Source of the DNA: Metopolophium dirhodum
Lineage: Eukaryota > Arthropoda > Insecta > Hemiptera > Aphididae
NCBI RefSeq assembly: GCF_019925205.1
Contig: NC_083562.1
Location: forward strand, 1,736,001 to 1,800,000
Direction: 5' to 3'
Length of the DNA stretch: 64,000 nt
The translations under genes and the position numbers were made by a program. The notes under the pieces are model-generated. The model saw only the letters and a list, made by a program, of their open reading frames with translations, was not told the origin of the DNA and did no database searches. Shown piece after piece: positions 50,218 through 62,952 of this stretch (position 1 is the stretch's first letter; the number at the start of each line of letters is the position of its first letter).

Positions 50218-51598
50218 ATAAGAAAAACGATTCTGAGCGAAAACGGTCAGTCAGCCTATGATATTACCAAGTATATTTGATGATATTATTGTGAATAAAG
50301 TAATTTATATATAACCTATTTACGTGGAGCCTTGTTTTAAATTTTAAATCCTTAGCCATAAAAGTTAAACATTTTATACATTTTTAACCACAAAATAATT
50401 AATAAATTATAAATTTGATAAATGTTGTCAAAATTTGAACTTTAAATGCTTATAAAAAAAAATTGTGCCTATGTATTTTTAATATTTTTCAACTGCTATT
50501 AGAACGATATATCAGGAGCCTTATATTAAATTTTCACGCTTTTTTACCCAACAAATAAAAATTTATTGTTATTTATAGAAAAAAAAACTAAAAAAATTGA
50601 AAACTGACAATGTCCGTAAACAGCTCAAAAAGAGTCAAAATATTTTCAACATTTTATGGTGTATAGAAAATGCTAATATGAACATTCAGTGAAATTTTCA
50701 AGTATCTACAGTCATTTGTTTTTTAATTACAATAAAATAAGAAAATTGTTACATGAGAAATCGAGTAAATATCAAATGTTGTAAAAATATAAATTTCAGA
50801 CGCTCATAAAAATTTAATTTAAGTTTCTTCTAGACATTTTTTTTTTGATAAAGGTAGACAAACTTATGAGTAATCTTATATTACATTTTCAAATCTTAGA
50901 TTTAAAAAGAAAAATTTTTATGAATTTCAACTCAAAATAATTTGCTATTTTTCGTGATTTTTCCGTATTTTGTCAAAATTTGAACTTTAAATGCTTATAA
51001 TTAAAAACTGTGACTAAGGATTTTTAATTTTTTTCATCTGCCTTTGAAACAATAACCTAGGAGCCTTCTATTAAATTTTCAAGCTTTTTTACTCAACAGA
51101 TAAAATTTTATTGATATTTATAGAAAAAAAAACTAAAAAAATTGAAAACTGACAATGGCCGTAAACAGCTCAAAAAGAGTCAAAATATTTTGTAAATTTT
51201 ATTGTGTATAGAAAATGCAAATATAAACAACCAGTGAAAATTTCATGCATCTACGGTCATTTGTTTTAGAGTTACACCAATAACCAAAATCGATTTTGTT
51301 AAAAATCGATTTTGCGTAAAAATTCCCGTTTTTCCTTAATTTTTCTTTTGTTTTTCACATCGCTTTTGAAAACTACTGGGAAATTAAAATTTTGACCTCC
51401 CCAATGCACCAACGATATTCACTTTCCCATCGAACAAGATACTGAAGTCGAAAATCGAAGCATTATTTCGACTACTTATCGTGTACACAGACACAAAAAT
51501 AAAAAAATAAAAAAAAAAATAAAAAAAAAAAAAAATAAAAAAAAAAACACACATCATTGTAAAATCAATACATTCATCGTTTCACTCAGAATCTAAAA
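50218..51598. mobile_element. Larger relative of the ATTCTGAGCG element with internal duplication
   Basis: The left end AGAAAAACGATTCTGAGCGA is mirrored at 51578-51598 by CGTTTCACTCAGAATCTAAA (complement TTTAGATTCTGAGTGAAACG). Inside, a segment containing GTCAAAATTTGAACTTTAAA recurs at 50427 and 50972 (period 545), along with other shared strings such as CAGCTCAAAAAGAGTCAAAA near 50622 and 51164. An A-rich stretch precedes the right end. No long ORF is present, so it is non-autonomous. The repeated sequence may begin farther left, since 50118-50217 also looks like repeat sequence. Confidence 0.6.
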
Positions 51599-54500
51599 CC
51601 AAGCATGCAATTATTTTGTCATAATTCTGAGAAAACAGAAAAACGTATTCTGCAGGACCATAATTCATGTAATCCAGTTTATCATAATTGTATACATAAA
51701 TAATTGTATTATTAGGTAATTAAAAAAAGATTAAACTATACATACCTATTATTATTATTTAATTAAATATAAACCATCATCATTCATCACACATATCATT
51801 TTTTTATCCATACATATAAATATAATATAATACACAATAAGAATATTTTATCTGTCAATTTACATGATTAAGGAAGCCACTTTTCCCCCCACCAGTGACA
51901 CTTATGTTGATTTACAAAACACATAGGTACTTACCTACTAAGTATTAGATAAAAAATAAAATAAAATACTGTGTAGTCACGTGGCCCATGGGGTAAATTT
52001 ATTCCAATCACACAATAAACGATTTTTATGGCTGAAAAAAGCACACTGCCGCTATTCAACTATTTTATAATGTCTGATAGAGTTTGATGAATAATATAAA
52101 GCCCGTAGATATAACATAGGTAAGACAAGTATTTTATTTTGGACAGTTATATGAGCATTTATTTTTATAATTCCTAGGAAATTATTCACCCCCCACGTGA
52201 TCGATTGAAAGTTAAACACCATAATTCCATATTGCCTTAATTATATAAAGAAATTTATAAAAATTATACAAAACGAGAAACAAAATACAAATAACTAAAT
52301 AATAATATTCTAAAAGACAGTACTCATTTTAAGAAGGCACCACATTATAGAGCTGAACAGCTAAGCTGGCTGTAACTTCATTAATATCATTTACGCACCA
52401 TAAGCAAAATTTTAATTTGCAAAAATTAAATTGTTATAGGTAACCTACCTAGTTTATACATTAATTTAAAAAACTGAAATCAGCAAAATACATTTAAAAA
52501 CTTAAAATTGTAATAAAACTCTTTTGATCCCTAGTGATTTCCTAAAATGTTTAGAACAACAAAAATAATTTAACAAATACCTAAAAAATTATTAAAATCT
52601 CCCGGAAATTTTTTTTGAACCACATCCAAACCAAACTTATCGTTACGTTTCTTCAAGTTTCTACGCTACTCCTAAAAATGTATGCATCTGTGAATTTAAA
52701 TATAATTATTTAAGGTATAAATATTGATGACTATTATTATACATTTAATATAATTACATTAACAAACTAAATGGTGGACTCCTAAATTATTTTAATTTAA
52801 TTTGTCTCTGAATTTGTATTTAATACGGAAACAAGTAATTTTTTTAATTATTATTACTTTTATAGTTTTGTGAAGCCACCTCCTAAGCACGTTAACAGTA
52901 GCTGAGTTGCACTTTTCACTTAATGAAAAATGTTAATACATTCGAGTATTCGACTTTATTTTATAATTATCGACATATCTTGTAACATAGATAGGAGCAT
53001 AAGGACGTACAAATTTGTGTTTTTTTTTAATGAGAAAATGTCTGCATCATTTACGATTTAATTTTTAAAGATAATCTTCTATAACTAAAAATTATGAATA
53101 TTATCATCGTATAATTTTTTTTCAATTCTCTTTATCTGATACATTATTATAAGTTTATTATATAAAGTAATATGTAAAAAAAAGAAAAATAATTAATTGT
53201 AAAAAGGTACATATTATAGTGAATTGTGAAACTAAAATATTTTTTTACTAATCTTATCCTTACTACTAATATTTATTTAATTTACGTTATTAGTTTATTA
53301 ATTGTTTTACAATAATAGCAGGAAAATTACAATTCATTTTATATGTACAATTGCAACAAAAAAATGTTGATGATTATGGGTTTTTTTTTATAATTATTTT
53401 TAAAATATATTTAATTAATAATGAAGAACTTTTCAAACAAAAATAAAATAATTTTTTTGAAAGATTGAGTTAGTTTAGGTTAGGTAGATTTTTTTAAGTT
53501 TGAGGCGTTGATGCGCTGGGGCCCATTGAAAATGATTACCCAATCGTGATTGGCCAGATCGACACTCATGCAACTGTTGTCGTGTATAATAGCCCACAAT
53601 TTTTCGAGCATTACCGGTGACACATGTTGATTATTATATTATAAACACCTAACTGGTAACTAAATTAAATTAAATTATTGTTAGTATAATACTTAACATA
53701 GCTACAAAACATTAAAATAAAATAATTGCACTTTTACACTTTTGAATGCACTAATTAAATGCCAGGCTACACTATGCTACTGTTGTAATGACACGGCACA
53801 TAATATAACAGTAGGATCTGTACTGTTTACAAAATAAACTACAATAGTATACTATACCTCGTAAATATACCATTATAGTATTATCATGACAGTTACAGTT
53901 TAACAAGTGTCAGCATGCATCACCACGATACGAAAATATAATAATTCATTAAAAGGCAAACGCATACAATCGAATTACGATCCGAAACGACTACATTATA
54001 ATACTAGTCCGAAACTGTTATACATAATATGAAAACGTTTTCCGATCAATTCCACCTGTAGGATGTCGTCTGTACAACTATTATTCAGCATAGTTTTGTC
54101 GATTCGATGCGTTAAAATGTTATTTGGCACAATATAGCTGAACGGTGCACATTTTACACATTTTTTTTCGAGAATTTATTTTAGTTAGGTACCCTTTGGC
54201 CTTTTCCAAATTAAAACTAATTTCATAAACAGTAGTTCCATTTAATATGTACACAAATAAACACGAAACGTCTTTGGGAACCGAGCATAAAATATAGGTT
54301 AGTTAGAAAACATGTTGCGTAGAAAATTCATTAAAATTCTACTGGTGTGTTTTCAGCTGCACCGTGTTATTGATACCAATGCCCCTTTGAATTATAACAA
54401 CAGCCCGATGTAATTTTTGGGTAAGAATAACTGTTCGTATACTCCTAAGGGAATTTCCTTTTTACGAGACTAATTTCCGTGTGCGGAAAGAAAAATTATT

Positions 54501-57299
54501 ATTATATTAACAAAAATTATTTCAGTAATAACCAACAAACCTAATAATTGGTTGATACAATACAATTATAATTGTTTCATCGACCAGCAGATAATTCAAA
54601 AGACAAAAATAGTGTTTGGTTCAAACCAACCAAGATAATAAATGTGGATTTAATGACACCTTGACGAGTAAAATATTTTAGTTTTGTTGAAACAACTATC
54701 TTCTGCAGAGTTCAGAAATTCCGCAAAGTTAAAAGCCGTCTCTACAAAATATTGTTATTTTATCACTGTTATTGTTATACAATAAATTGTGGTGATATAG
54801 TTACATAGTCTTTATATATAGACATAGTTTATTATTATCGTTCGTTAAAAAATCGTTTTTTATCGAACAATTGAAAATACTACCATTGTTAATAGCAGCT
54901 AGTTCCGTAGCCACACACCCACACATCGCCAAAATAAATTTATTTAAATTATAATAACATTATCAGGTAAATCTATGATAAATTATCATATCGACCACAA
55001 TTTATATAGATTACATTTTCACGCAATGGCAATAAAGGGGAAAAGCCCACGGTTCTTGGGGCTTTGGCTTTACGGTTTCGAAATGGGTCACGCCAATTCA
55101 CGCTAATCGCACGCTAAATATTTAACCAAAAAAATGTTTGAAATTCGATATGGGGGGAGGGGGGCTGGAGAAACGTACGTAAATGCGAGATCATAGTCGT
55201 GAATAAAAATAATTCTTTTAAAAAAATACCCATACAAGCCACATGGTGTCCTTCCCGAGGTTAGGGAACTAAAATTGCAGTGTACATCATAATAAATAGG
55301 AAAGAAATTATGTTTCTAATTTTTATGTTGTATCTGCATATTATTAAGTAGCTATAGGTTGTCCCCAAATTTGAGAAGCATTTCGTGGTTTCTTCGCGCC
55401 AGACATTTTCTGATATTTTATACTAATACGCCGCTTGTACGTTTAACAATTTGTTTTACAGTCACTATAAAATAGTGTATGACATATTATTATTATGCGT
55501 TTATATAGGTCGGTTTGGGTTAGGTATACCAATTTTTATGTTATAGAACACAATTTGAATATTCAAAACGTACAAAGATAAATAAAAGTGATATTTTACT
55601 GCGTTAGATTCTCGACAGAACGAATTACGACCAAATGAAATCAGTTTACGGCCTCGAGAAAAATAAACTCACTATAGAAGAGGGCGCGAAATAACTCTGC
55701 GGTACTTCATAAAAATCGCGATGGCGTAGTCTGTCGCTGTGCAACATCACATAATATTATTGCGTGCGTATGTACGGGGACCGACCACGTCCAGAGTTAT
55801 AAACGAGCAGTAACCCTCTAAAAAGGGTTGTTATTCCGAGGTTTTTCTGTTTTTATATTCCGACGCCATTTGTTTCACGATACCTCATTTCGGAGAGAGG
55901 AAAAACGACAAGAACGAGAGAAAATTCCGCCGTAAAACTTGCCACACACACACACACTAAGCTGCATATACTATACCCGTTGAACGGTTTCTCCGCTGCA
56001 ACTTGTTAGATAAATTTCCTTTCCGGATGATTGTTATTATTATTATCGTCATCACAATACTCGAAGAATATTATACGAGTAGCGAGTTTAAATAATAACA
56101 GCACCGTTGTCCATCGTTGAGCAGTAGTCTTCCGGTAATTGGCGATTGAAATCTCGAATATTTACGTTACCTCCCCACCAATTACCGTAGTTACCCTATG
56201 TTTTCCACTGTAATTCAGTAGTAGATATAATAAGGAATTAAATGTAAATATAACTTAATAGACATGAACCAAAGAAAATAAGCGTCGTCTAGAATTTGTT
56301 GTGCAAACCATAAAATATAAATATTGCGAGATATTGTGTAGATGTTGTAAATTATTTTGTACTTTTATATTGTTTGGCAAAGGCAGGAAGTGAGCTATTT
56401 CAGCCACGGGCGAGTGCCACATTTCGCTCAAGACTGAAATTGTCTTCTCACACGGCACCAAATCGAATTTTGAAAGAATAGTTAGTTAGTTTTACAAGTA
56501 TTTAAAAATTATATTATGTTTTATACATCGACATTTTCGAAAAATGTTCTGCTTCCAAATAAGAAATTAAATATGTATGCTGTATTTAATAAACTTAAAT
56601 AATAATAATAACGATAAGAAATAGTAAAAATGTAATTGCTTGAAACCACATCAAATAATCTAAAAAATATATTCCCGAGATCGTTGTTATTTTTCGAGAA
56701 TATTCTCGTGTTTACTTTTAAAAGTATTAACTGGACACTCATTACCTTGATAGTAAGTATATCATTCAAATCTTTTGGTTAAATGATTCTTATTTACCGT
56801 AAACTCCTGGGGTGTGGACCACTTTCTGACTTATGATCATCCATCCCTCCCCCCCCCATGATCCCCTCAACAACCACATGAAAATCTAGAACACGCCCAA
56901 AATAAGTTTCTGTCTAAATTGTGGGTATCTCAGAGCTTATATTTATATTATCAGCTTCTGACCTTAAGTATTAATTATACGAATGTTCGTCAATTGAATA
57001 TGTGAACACATTCAAAAGAACAGCTAAATTTACAACATTGGTTTTTGTTTTAAGTAAGCTAGTTCCCAGAATATCATACTGTGTCATCACTGATACATCT
57101 ATTGGCAATAATATAAAAATGATAATACTTTATTTTATCGTGCCTAGTATTTAAAATTGAATTTAGCACAATTTCTAACAGTATGCGTCATAACCTGCAG
57201 GGTCTTCCGAATGCCGTTTGACAAAAATTGTGGGGATCGCGTATTTCAACCATTAATGTTGTCACACAAAATTGTTGAAGGCATTGTGCGGTTATTATT

Positions 57300-58440
57300 A
57301 TATTATTAATATTATTGCGTATACATTCTTATTTATTTATTCTTTTTTTTTAAACGCCGAAAGATGATATAGATTATAGGAGGTACCTGCAGGCTGCAGA
57401 CCGCTTTGATCCGACAGCGTATAATACATCTTGCAGGGCGTAGACGATTTCTCATATAAGACTTTCGTATTTTAACGTGTACCCCATGGCTGCAGGTACA
57501 TTTGTTATATTCAAGTATTGTCTACAATATCTATAATATGAGATCGACAACGACGAGAGCGACTATATAGTAATTGCCGCGACTGTGCTGCAGAGCAAAA
57601 TCAAAACAGGTGTGCGGGTTATTCTGTTATGTATAACTATACAGTATAGTTACGAAAAAAAAAAGGTTTAAATCAGCTGCGTCGGTAAAACAAAAAACCG
57701 AAACCCGCGAGGTGGTACCTACCAGCCACGATACGACTGATGCAGCCGATTTAGGATAAAAAATAATAACCTCCTCCTTGGTGGCATACATACCTATATA
57801 TTATATCGTCATATTATTATTATTCTTATATATAGAAAGCGTTTAACGCGTTGCCACGGGAAAGAATATAAATATGAAATACATTCCACACTCGAACGGA
57901 TTCGCATTTACATATTATACAGCTAGGTGTGTAGTCCGGGCCGTCACGTCTCGAGATATATCGAAGATAAGGTAAAACGGTTTTAGACACATAGGAAGAT
58001 TGTTGAACGCGATTGACGTTCGTTTTTCTTTCCGCACGCGTCGACGCCGCCGCTGTGCCAGAATTCAGAAATCTTCTTCTTCGTCGTCGTATATATAATA
58101 ATATATTATAACCATCAACCCGTCTCTGCAGTGTACATATAGGAATGTATATTATTATACCTATAATAATACAACGTGGCGGATTGGCGCAGGCCGTGGT
58201 TGTCGCCGTGTATTTTAATATTATTATTATATATTATTACCTTCACATTTCAAAGGTTCGCGTATAAGCCTCGCGATACCGTCGAACATAACGAGTTTTT
58301 GAATACACCGTATACAATAACTGCAGACATTCACCACTACACAATGCATCGATTCGTCCACTTTAATAATTATCATGGCATCAACCGACGTACTCGAAAA
58401 TTAGAAACGACGTTGCTACCTTATGTTATAATATAATAAT
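57300..58440. other. Moderately GC-richer block in intron 3
   Basis: CpG-containing words cluster at 57540-57720 and 57940-58100 (for example GCGTCGACGCCGCCGC). Nearby is a short frame with a hydrophobic start (58176-58436) that opens at GTG. It lacks a splice context and any family similarity I can see, so it is not called a gene. Confidence 0.25.
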
Positions 58441-58645
58441 ATACGTACAATCACTGCGTCGGTTTTTGTCGGATTTAAAGCCACTGCGTTTAAATATGTA
58501 AAATTTAAAATTATCCTCCCCCCTCCTCTTTAGAGTGTATGGAATTATGGAATTATCGTGCAATCGAACGATTTTCTATTAGTTTTAAGGACTTTTTTTT
58601 ACGTTTGCACAATTATTTCAAATGTCATGGTTTTCTTTTTTCCAG

Positions 58646-58776
58646 AGCTTCAGGGCGACATACCGATTGGAAAGAGCTCCAAGAACAAGGTGGCCAGATC
58701 GTCAGCATGTCCAAAGCACATGCACATAGTTACGGTGGCCGCGTTGACCGCGGTCTGGGCCAAAGCCATCGGTTGA
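58646..58776 (+). CDS. DIP/lachesin-like Ig protein, terminal exon with hydrophobic C-terminus
   Basis: The acceptor TTTTTTCCAG ends at 58645. The first two bases (AG) complete the G left by the previous exon to give Glu, so the join V-Y-E-L is in frame. The exon encodes about 43 residues and a TGA at 58774-58776: a basic linker (IGKSSKNKVARSS), then C-P-K-H-M and a final IVTVAALTAVWAKAIG. A short polar and basic linker, small residues (Ser-Ser-Ala), and a 15-20 residue hydrophobic tail ending the protein fit a GPI-attachment signal, the usual membrane anchor of DIPs and IgLONs. A single transmembrane segment is less likely because nothing follows it. The tail is only modestly hydrophobic. 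Correct phase with the Ig3 exon strongly supports the assignment. Confidence 0.8.
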
Positions 58777-58801
58777 ACATCTCGTCGCGATGAGATCGAA
58801 A

Positions 58802-58807
58802 AATAAA
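58802..58807 (+). promoter_or_regulatory. Nearest candidate polyadenylation signal
   Basis: The first AATAAA lies 25 bases after the stop codon. Its use would give a very short 3' UTR. Many other AATAAA hexamers follow in the AT-rich downstream DNA, so this one is only the nearest candidate. Confidence 0.25.
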
Positions 58808-59350
58808 ATTAACTATAATCAGATATTTTTAAATCGATAAAAATAACTTTTTTTTTGTATAAATGAATATCTACTCGCCAATTTAGGTATTCGCTCATCA
58901 ACAGACTGGATGTCTACTGTGATCGTACTCGTTGTATATAATATTTGCCAATAACATAACATTTCGTGTTTCGCGTTGTATTATAGGGAGACTTAAATTT
59001 ATTTGTTATTATTTCCGTTGTTTAAAATTATGATTGTTTTGTGTTTTTAATGAACCTACCTATACGTGTATACTGCGGAGACAGACGACTGCCCCCGGAC
59101 AACAGCCGTACACACAAATCGTTCGTCGACAACTTTTATCACTATTATCATTGACTAAAAATAACGTTACGGTATAAGTATATAATATCATATATATACA
59201 TTGACATTTTGTTGCCTTGTACTTACCACGGTGTCAGCCTTTGTTCCGGGAACAGGTGCGTTTGAACGGTGCGGTCACGATGGACTTTTGTAAAAAAAAA
59301 AAATCGTTTTCAACGCCGCTGCCGTCGATTTGTTTCTTTGTTATAATGCA

Positions 59351-59357
59351 TATTATT

Positions 59358-59388
<31 letters not shown>

Positions 59389-59391
59389 TTA
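59351..59391. repeat. (ATT)n microsatellite
   Basis: A nearly uninterrupted ATT run downstream of the last exon. Poly-Ile reading frames here are artefacts. Confidence 0.9.
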
Positions 59392-61168
59392 ATGTATACA
59401 CTATTGAACTATTCTGACGTTGGCCGACGGTCAATTTTCCTACATTACGTTTCGTGAAAACGTGACTATATTATTGAAATATTCTAATTTAATAAATTGT
59501 AAATATTAACAAAATTATGGAAATTATTATTATTCCAAGCTTTTGGAACACTGTATGCATGTTACATTTAGCAAATTAAGTTTAATAAAACAAATGTTTC
59601 AAATATTTGAAATAAATTTTACCCAACATTGTTTCAGTTATTAGTTGTTACTTCATTGAAGGCGATATAGTGACGACTATGTTGTTAAATTATGTAATTA
59701 TATAAATATTGTATATTCAAAATTACAAGTTCCGATTATATAACCCATGATGTATTTATGATTAAAAATAAAATATACATTTATATTTATTTTTATTATT
59801 TTTTTAATTCTATTTTCCGCTAAGTGCTACTGATTGTGGCTTCTTATTCACATAACACCATAATGTTTGTTACCCTAATCTCACATAGGTATACTTATTG
59901 TGCTTAATTGTATAGATTCTATATTTCTTGTGAAAATAAAAAAAAATTCTATTTTTCAAAAAACTCAACTAAATTAAGAAGAACAGCTAAAGATTCTTAC
60001 TTGAACCACTTATAACAACACTGTCAGTCTAAAAACTTAGATGGATAAACAGGTAAATATAATGGGAAATTTAGGTAATAATAAACACCGTATGGTTAAT
60101 GTCGAATTTTAAATACAAAAGTCTAAATTCTTGATATCGACACTCCCGCATCTTTTGTTTTTTTATTTCGTTTAGTTCTTTAAAGAGTAATAGTTTGTAA
60201 TTATTTGAATATTATTACCTTTACTAAAATAAAAGAAACAAAATATAGGTAAAATACCAACGATTCGACCGAACGATATAATATGAAAATGTACATACAA
60301 GTCATCACTATGGACCAGCTCCAATTATTGATGCAGCAGACACATTCCTCCACCTGCATTCTAGTTGACCGAGTTACAATTCTAAAATTTAAAATATTTT
60401 TTTTTTAGATTAAATGGTCTTAGGATTTAGGGCAATAAAGTCAAAAGTGTGGGGAAATTTATCTCAAGTAGGTAGACGTAATAATGGATGCATCAATATC
60501 GGCGGTACCTATGTACTATGTTGGAAATGAGTTTTTATGACATGGCCGTCATGTGCGAGTGACTACCGTCTCCGAATACATCCACTCACACTAATGATGA
60601 TTTACTTGTTTGTGGCTGTCACAGTCACACTAATACACTGTTTAATGCGTATAATAACAACAAAATGTCTCTACACGACCCAAACGAATCACAGCTTCTA
60701 GTTTCCAAAAAAATTGGTATAGATCTAAAATAAATAGTACAATAATTTAAATCTAAAAAACTTAAAATAATAACAATTTAAGTGTTGGTAAAATATTCAA
60801 CTCTCCTAATTTCAAATCGTATAGGACAGATATTATAAACGTGCTAATAGTCATAAAATGCTATCGTAAAATGATGTACCTTCCTATTGCACGTATTTAA
60901 CATAATGGTACTAAGAGAGATCTTTTTTACTTATCATCAAAATCTGTCACATTATAATAAAATAACGCACATTTATACGTGGTCTCCGTTCAGGACGAGA
61001 TTTTAAAGTTTTCCCGCAAATACAATGTAAGGCTGGATCAACACATAAATTCAACTACTCGATAACTCTCAAAGCATAAACAGCTCAAACGCTGAAGACC
61101 ATAATATGACTTAGTATAAAATATTAGACCAAGGCCTCTCCATTGGAAGTGATAACCCAAACATGTTG

Positions 61169-61320
61169 TGTACACCTTTTTTTTTTTTTTTTTTATTTAT
61201 TAAAAATATATTACAATCTGTTTACACATAAAACAATAAGTAACAATGATGATAGTGATTAAGGTGACATGAAACACATGAAGAGGAGACTGTCCAGTGA
61301 CACCTACAAAATATTTATTT
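61169..61320 (-). mobile_element. Possible retroposon 3' end with poly(A) tail on the minus strand
   Basis: A run of about 18 T bases (61174-61193) followed by ATTTATTAAAAATATATTAC would, on the minus strand, be a sequence ending in a poly(A) tail preceded by an AATAAA-like hexamer. That is the form of a truncated LINE or processed transcript. Neither the other end nor a target duplication was found. Confidence 0.35.
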
Positions 61321-61818
61321 ATTTAATATTTATGTGCACTTATGAAATATGCATATTTTTACATATTTTTTATGCATATGTATTGTTAAAGATCATTATG
61401 ATCGTTATAATAAAAAATACTTCGGGTGGTTTAAAAAAAAATAAACGAATTGGTCAGGTTAGGCATATGCTTATAATGAGTACCTAGATAGTAGACTACT
61501 ATACTATACTATACTTTTTTTATATACAAATATTATTATTTATAATACTTTTTTTTTTACTTTTTTCTACCCAGTTTAATCGAATCAGTTTTAATACAGA
61601 CCATTAATTTATGGACATTGAATGCCCAAACTTTAGATAACTTAACCATGGGTATTAAAGACTTACAAAGTTTGATTATTTGTATAGTAGTAAGTTGTCC
61701 AATCTTTCGTCAGGCACTATATTATATAATTTTGTTTGATTGAGATAGGACACAATTTTATACCAGGCCTAATATCCTATAATATATAGCTCTATACTAC
61801 AGAGTATAGAGTATTAAA

Positions 61819-62162
61819 GTCTATAGCAGGGGTTCCCGAAATATTTTACTTGACGACGCATTTTATCTTTTAATACATTTTCACGGCAAACATAAAGAAA
61901 TAAATCCATATTACTTTTCGACGATAGAAAAAAAGTTAAGGACACTCAATACCTAGTTATTCCGCGTAAATCGAAAACATAAATAATTTTCTGCATAATA
62001 ATATGTAATGTACATATAACTTTTAAATTTACACTTTAAATGTTCACTTAATTCTTACATATTAAGCTATATACAAACTATATAAACTACACACAATAAA
62101 ACAAAAATTACTCGGAACGTTTCTGTGCCGCGGCACAGCAGTTGGGAATCCCTAGTCTATAG
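61819..62162. mobile_element. hAT-type MITE with 8-bp target-site duplication (element 61827-62154)
   Basis: GTCTATAG flanks the element at 61819-61826 and 62155-62162. The 328-bp element starts CAGGGGTTCCCGAAATATT, and its complement starts TAGGGATTCCCAACTGCTG, matching the widespread hAT end CAGGGGTTCCCAA. The right end also contains a small palindrome, CTGTGCCGCGGCACAG (62123-62138). There is no coding capacity. Confidence 0.88.
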
Positions 62163-62479
62163 TATAATATAGAATATAGTAAATACCTATAAAATATTGT
62201 GTACCTACAATTCATCGCTCATGGTACTTGAACCTTGGTCTGCTACTATGCTCGTGTTGAACTAGGTACTGTTGGCAGCATCGTCAATTGACTTACAAAA
62301 GGGCCTGATGACTTATTTGTTTTCGCCAAAATTTAAAATGATCATAACTTAATAATATCAATAAAAGGCCACGTAGAGCTCTAGATAATAATCTTACCTT
62401 TAAATTGTATAATAGGTAAATTCAGTCTAATATCAAAACAGCACATATTATTGAAACTGGTGAACGAACATTCGCCATG

Positions 62480-62640
62480 TCGTACGAGTGTAAGACGGAG
62501 ACAACACATGCGGGTTTAAAGTCCTCTTAATTGTTAGAAATTGTTCATTTCTAGAATTGGTATAAAAAAAGTAAATTACGTTTATTAAGTTCAATATTGG
62601 TAAATTGACAACCGACGCCTTAGTCCGCTCGGCCAATCCG
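62480..62640 (-). repeat. tRNA-like sequence, probable tRNA-derived SINE head
   Basis: On the minus strand from about 62640 the sequence reads GGACGGATTGGCCGAGCGG followed by ACTAAGGCGTCGGTTGTC. This matches the 5' half of a class II (Leu- or Ser-type) tRNA, including the A-box word TGGCCGAGCGG and the start of the anticodon stem. It then diverges, and no 3' half that pairs with the acceptor stem follows at normal distance; only a weak B-box-like GTTCGTTCACC occurs some 150 bases on (near 62470). It is therefore not a functional tRNA but could be a SINE head or tRNA pseudogene. The short frame translating to M-A-E-R-T-K-A-S-V is the usual artefact of this tRNA sequence. Confidence 0.45.
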
Positions 62641-62952
62641 TCCCCCTATAGTAAAATTGTTTATTGTATAAATTTGACTGAAACAAAAATTGAATATTTG
62701 TTTTATATTAATTATATTACAAATTTATAATGACTGAAAAAATTGATTATTTGTTTTTAAATCACAAGCACATGGACTGTAATGGAAAACTGGTGAGTAT
62801 GTGTTTGGTAGGTTACTTTTTCGGAGACTACATTTCCGGGGTTATTTATTAGACAAATCGTTTCAATTAGATATTTTAGGCGTATTAAGATAAAATTCCC
62901 CTTTCCTATAATATCACCTAGTCTTAGTTGTTTATTTAGGTAAACGCATACC

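Larger units (their letters stand above)
49668..58645 (+). other. Intron 3 of the DIP-like gene (about 9 kb)
   Basis: This runs from GTAAGT at 49668 to TTCTTTTTTCCAG ending at 58645. It contains the repeat element 50218-51598 and a GC-richer block at 57.3-58.4 kb. The remainder (51.6-57.3 kb) is AT-rich with runs of A or T, in which I see no exon or defined element. Confidence 0.8.

Noticed and set aside
58176..58436. 86-codon ORF with a hydrophobic N-terminal stretch
   Set aside because: It opens at GTG, lacks a family match and any splice signal linking it to the Ig gene, and lies in intron 3.
62448..62636. 62-codon ORF starting M-A-E-R-T-K-A-S
   Set aside because: This start is the well-known translation of a tRNA-Leu/Ser-like 5' half; it is tRNA-derived sequence, not a protein gene.
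62570..62645. Functional tRNA gene
   Set aside because: Only the 5' half matches; no 3' half pairs with the acceptor stem, and the T-arm is absent at normal distance.
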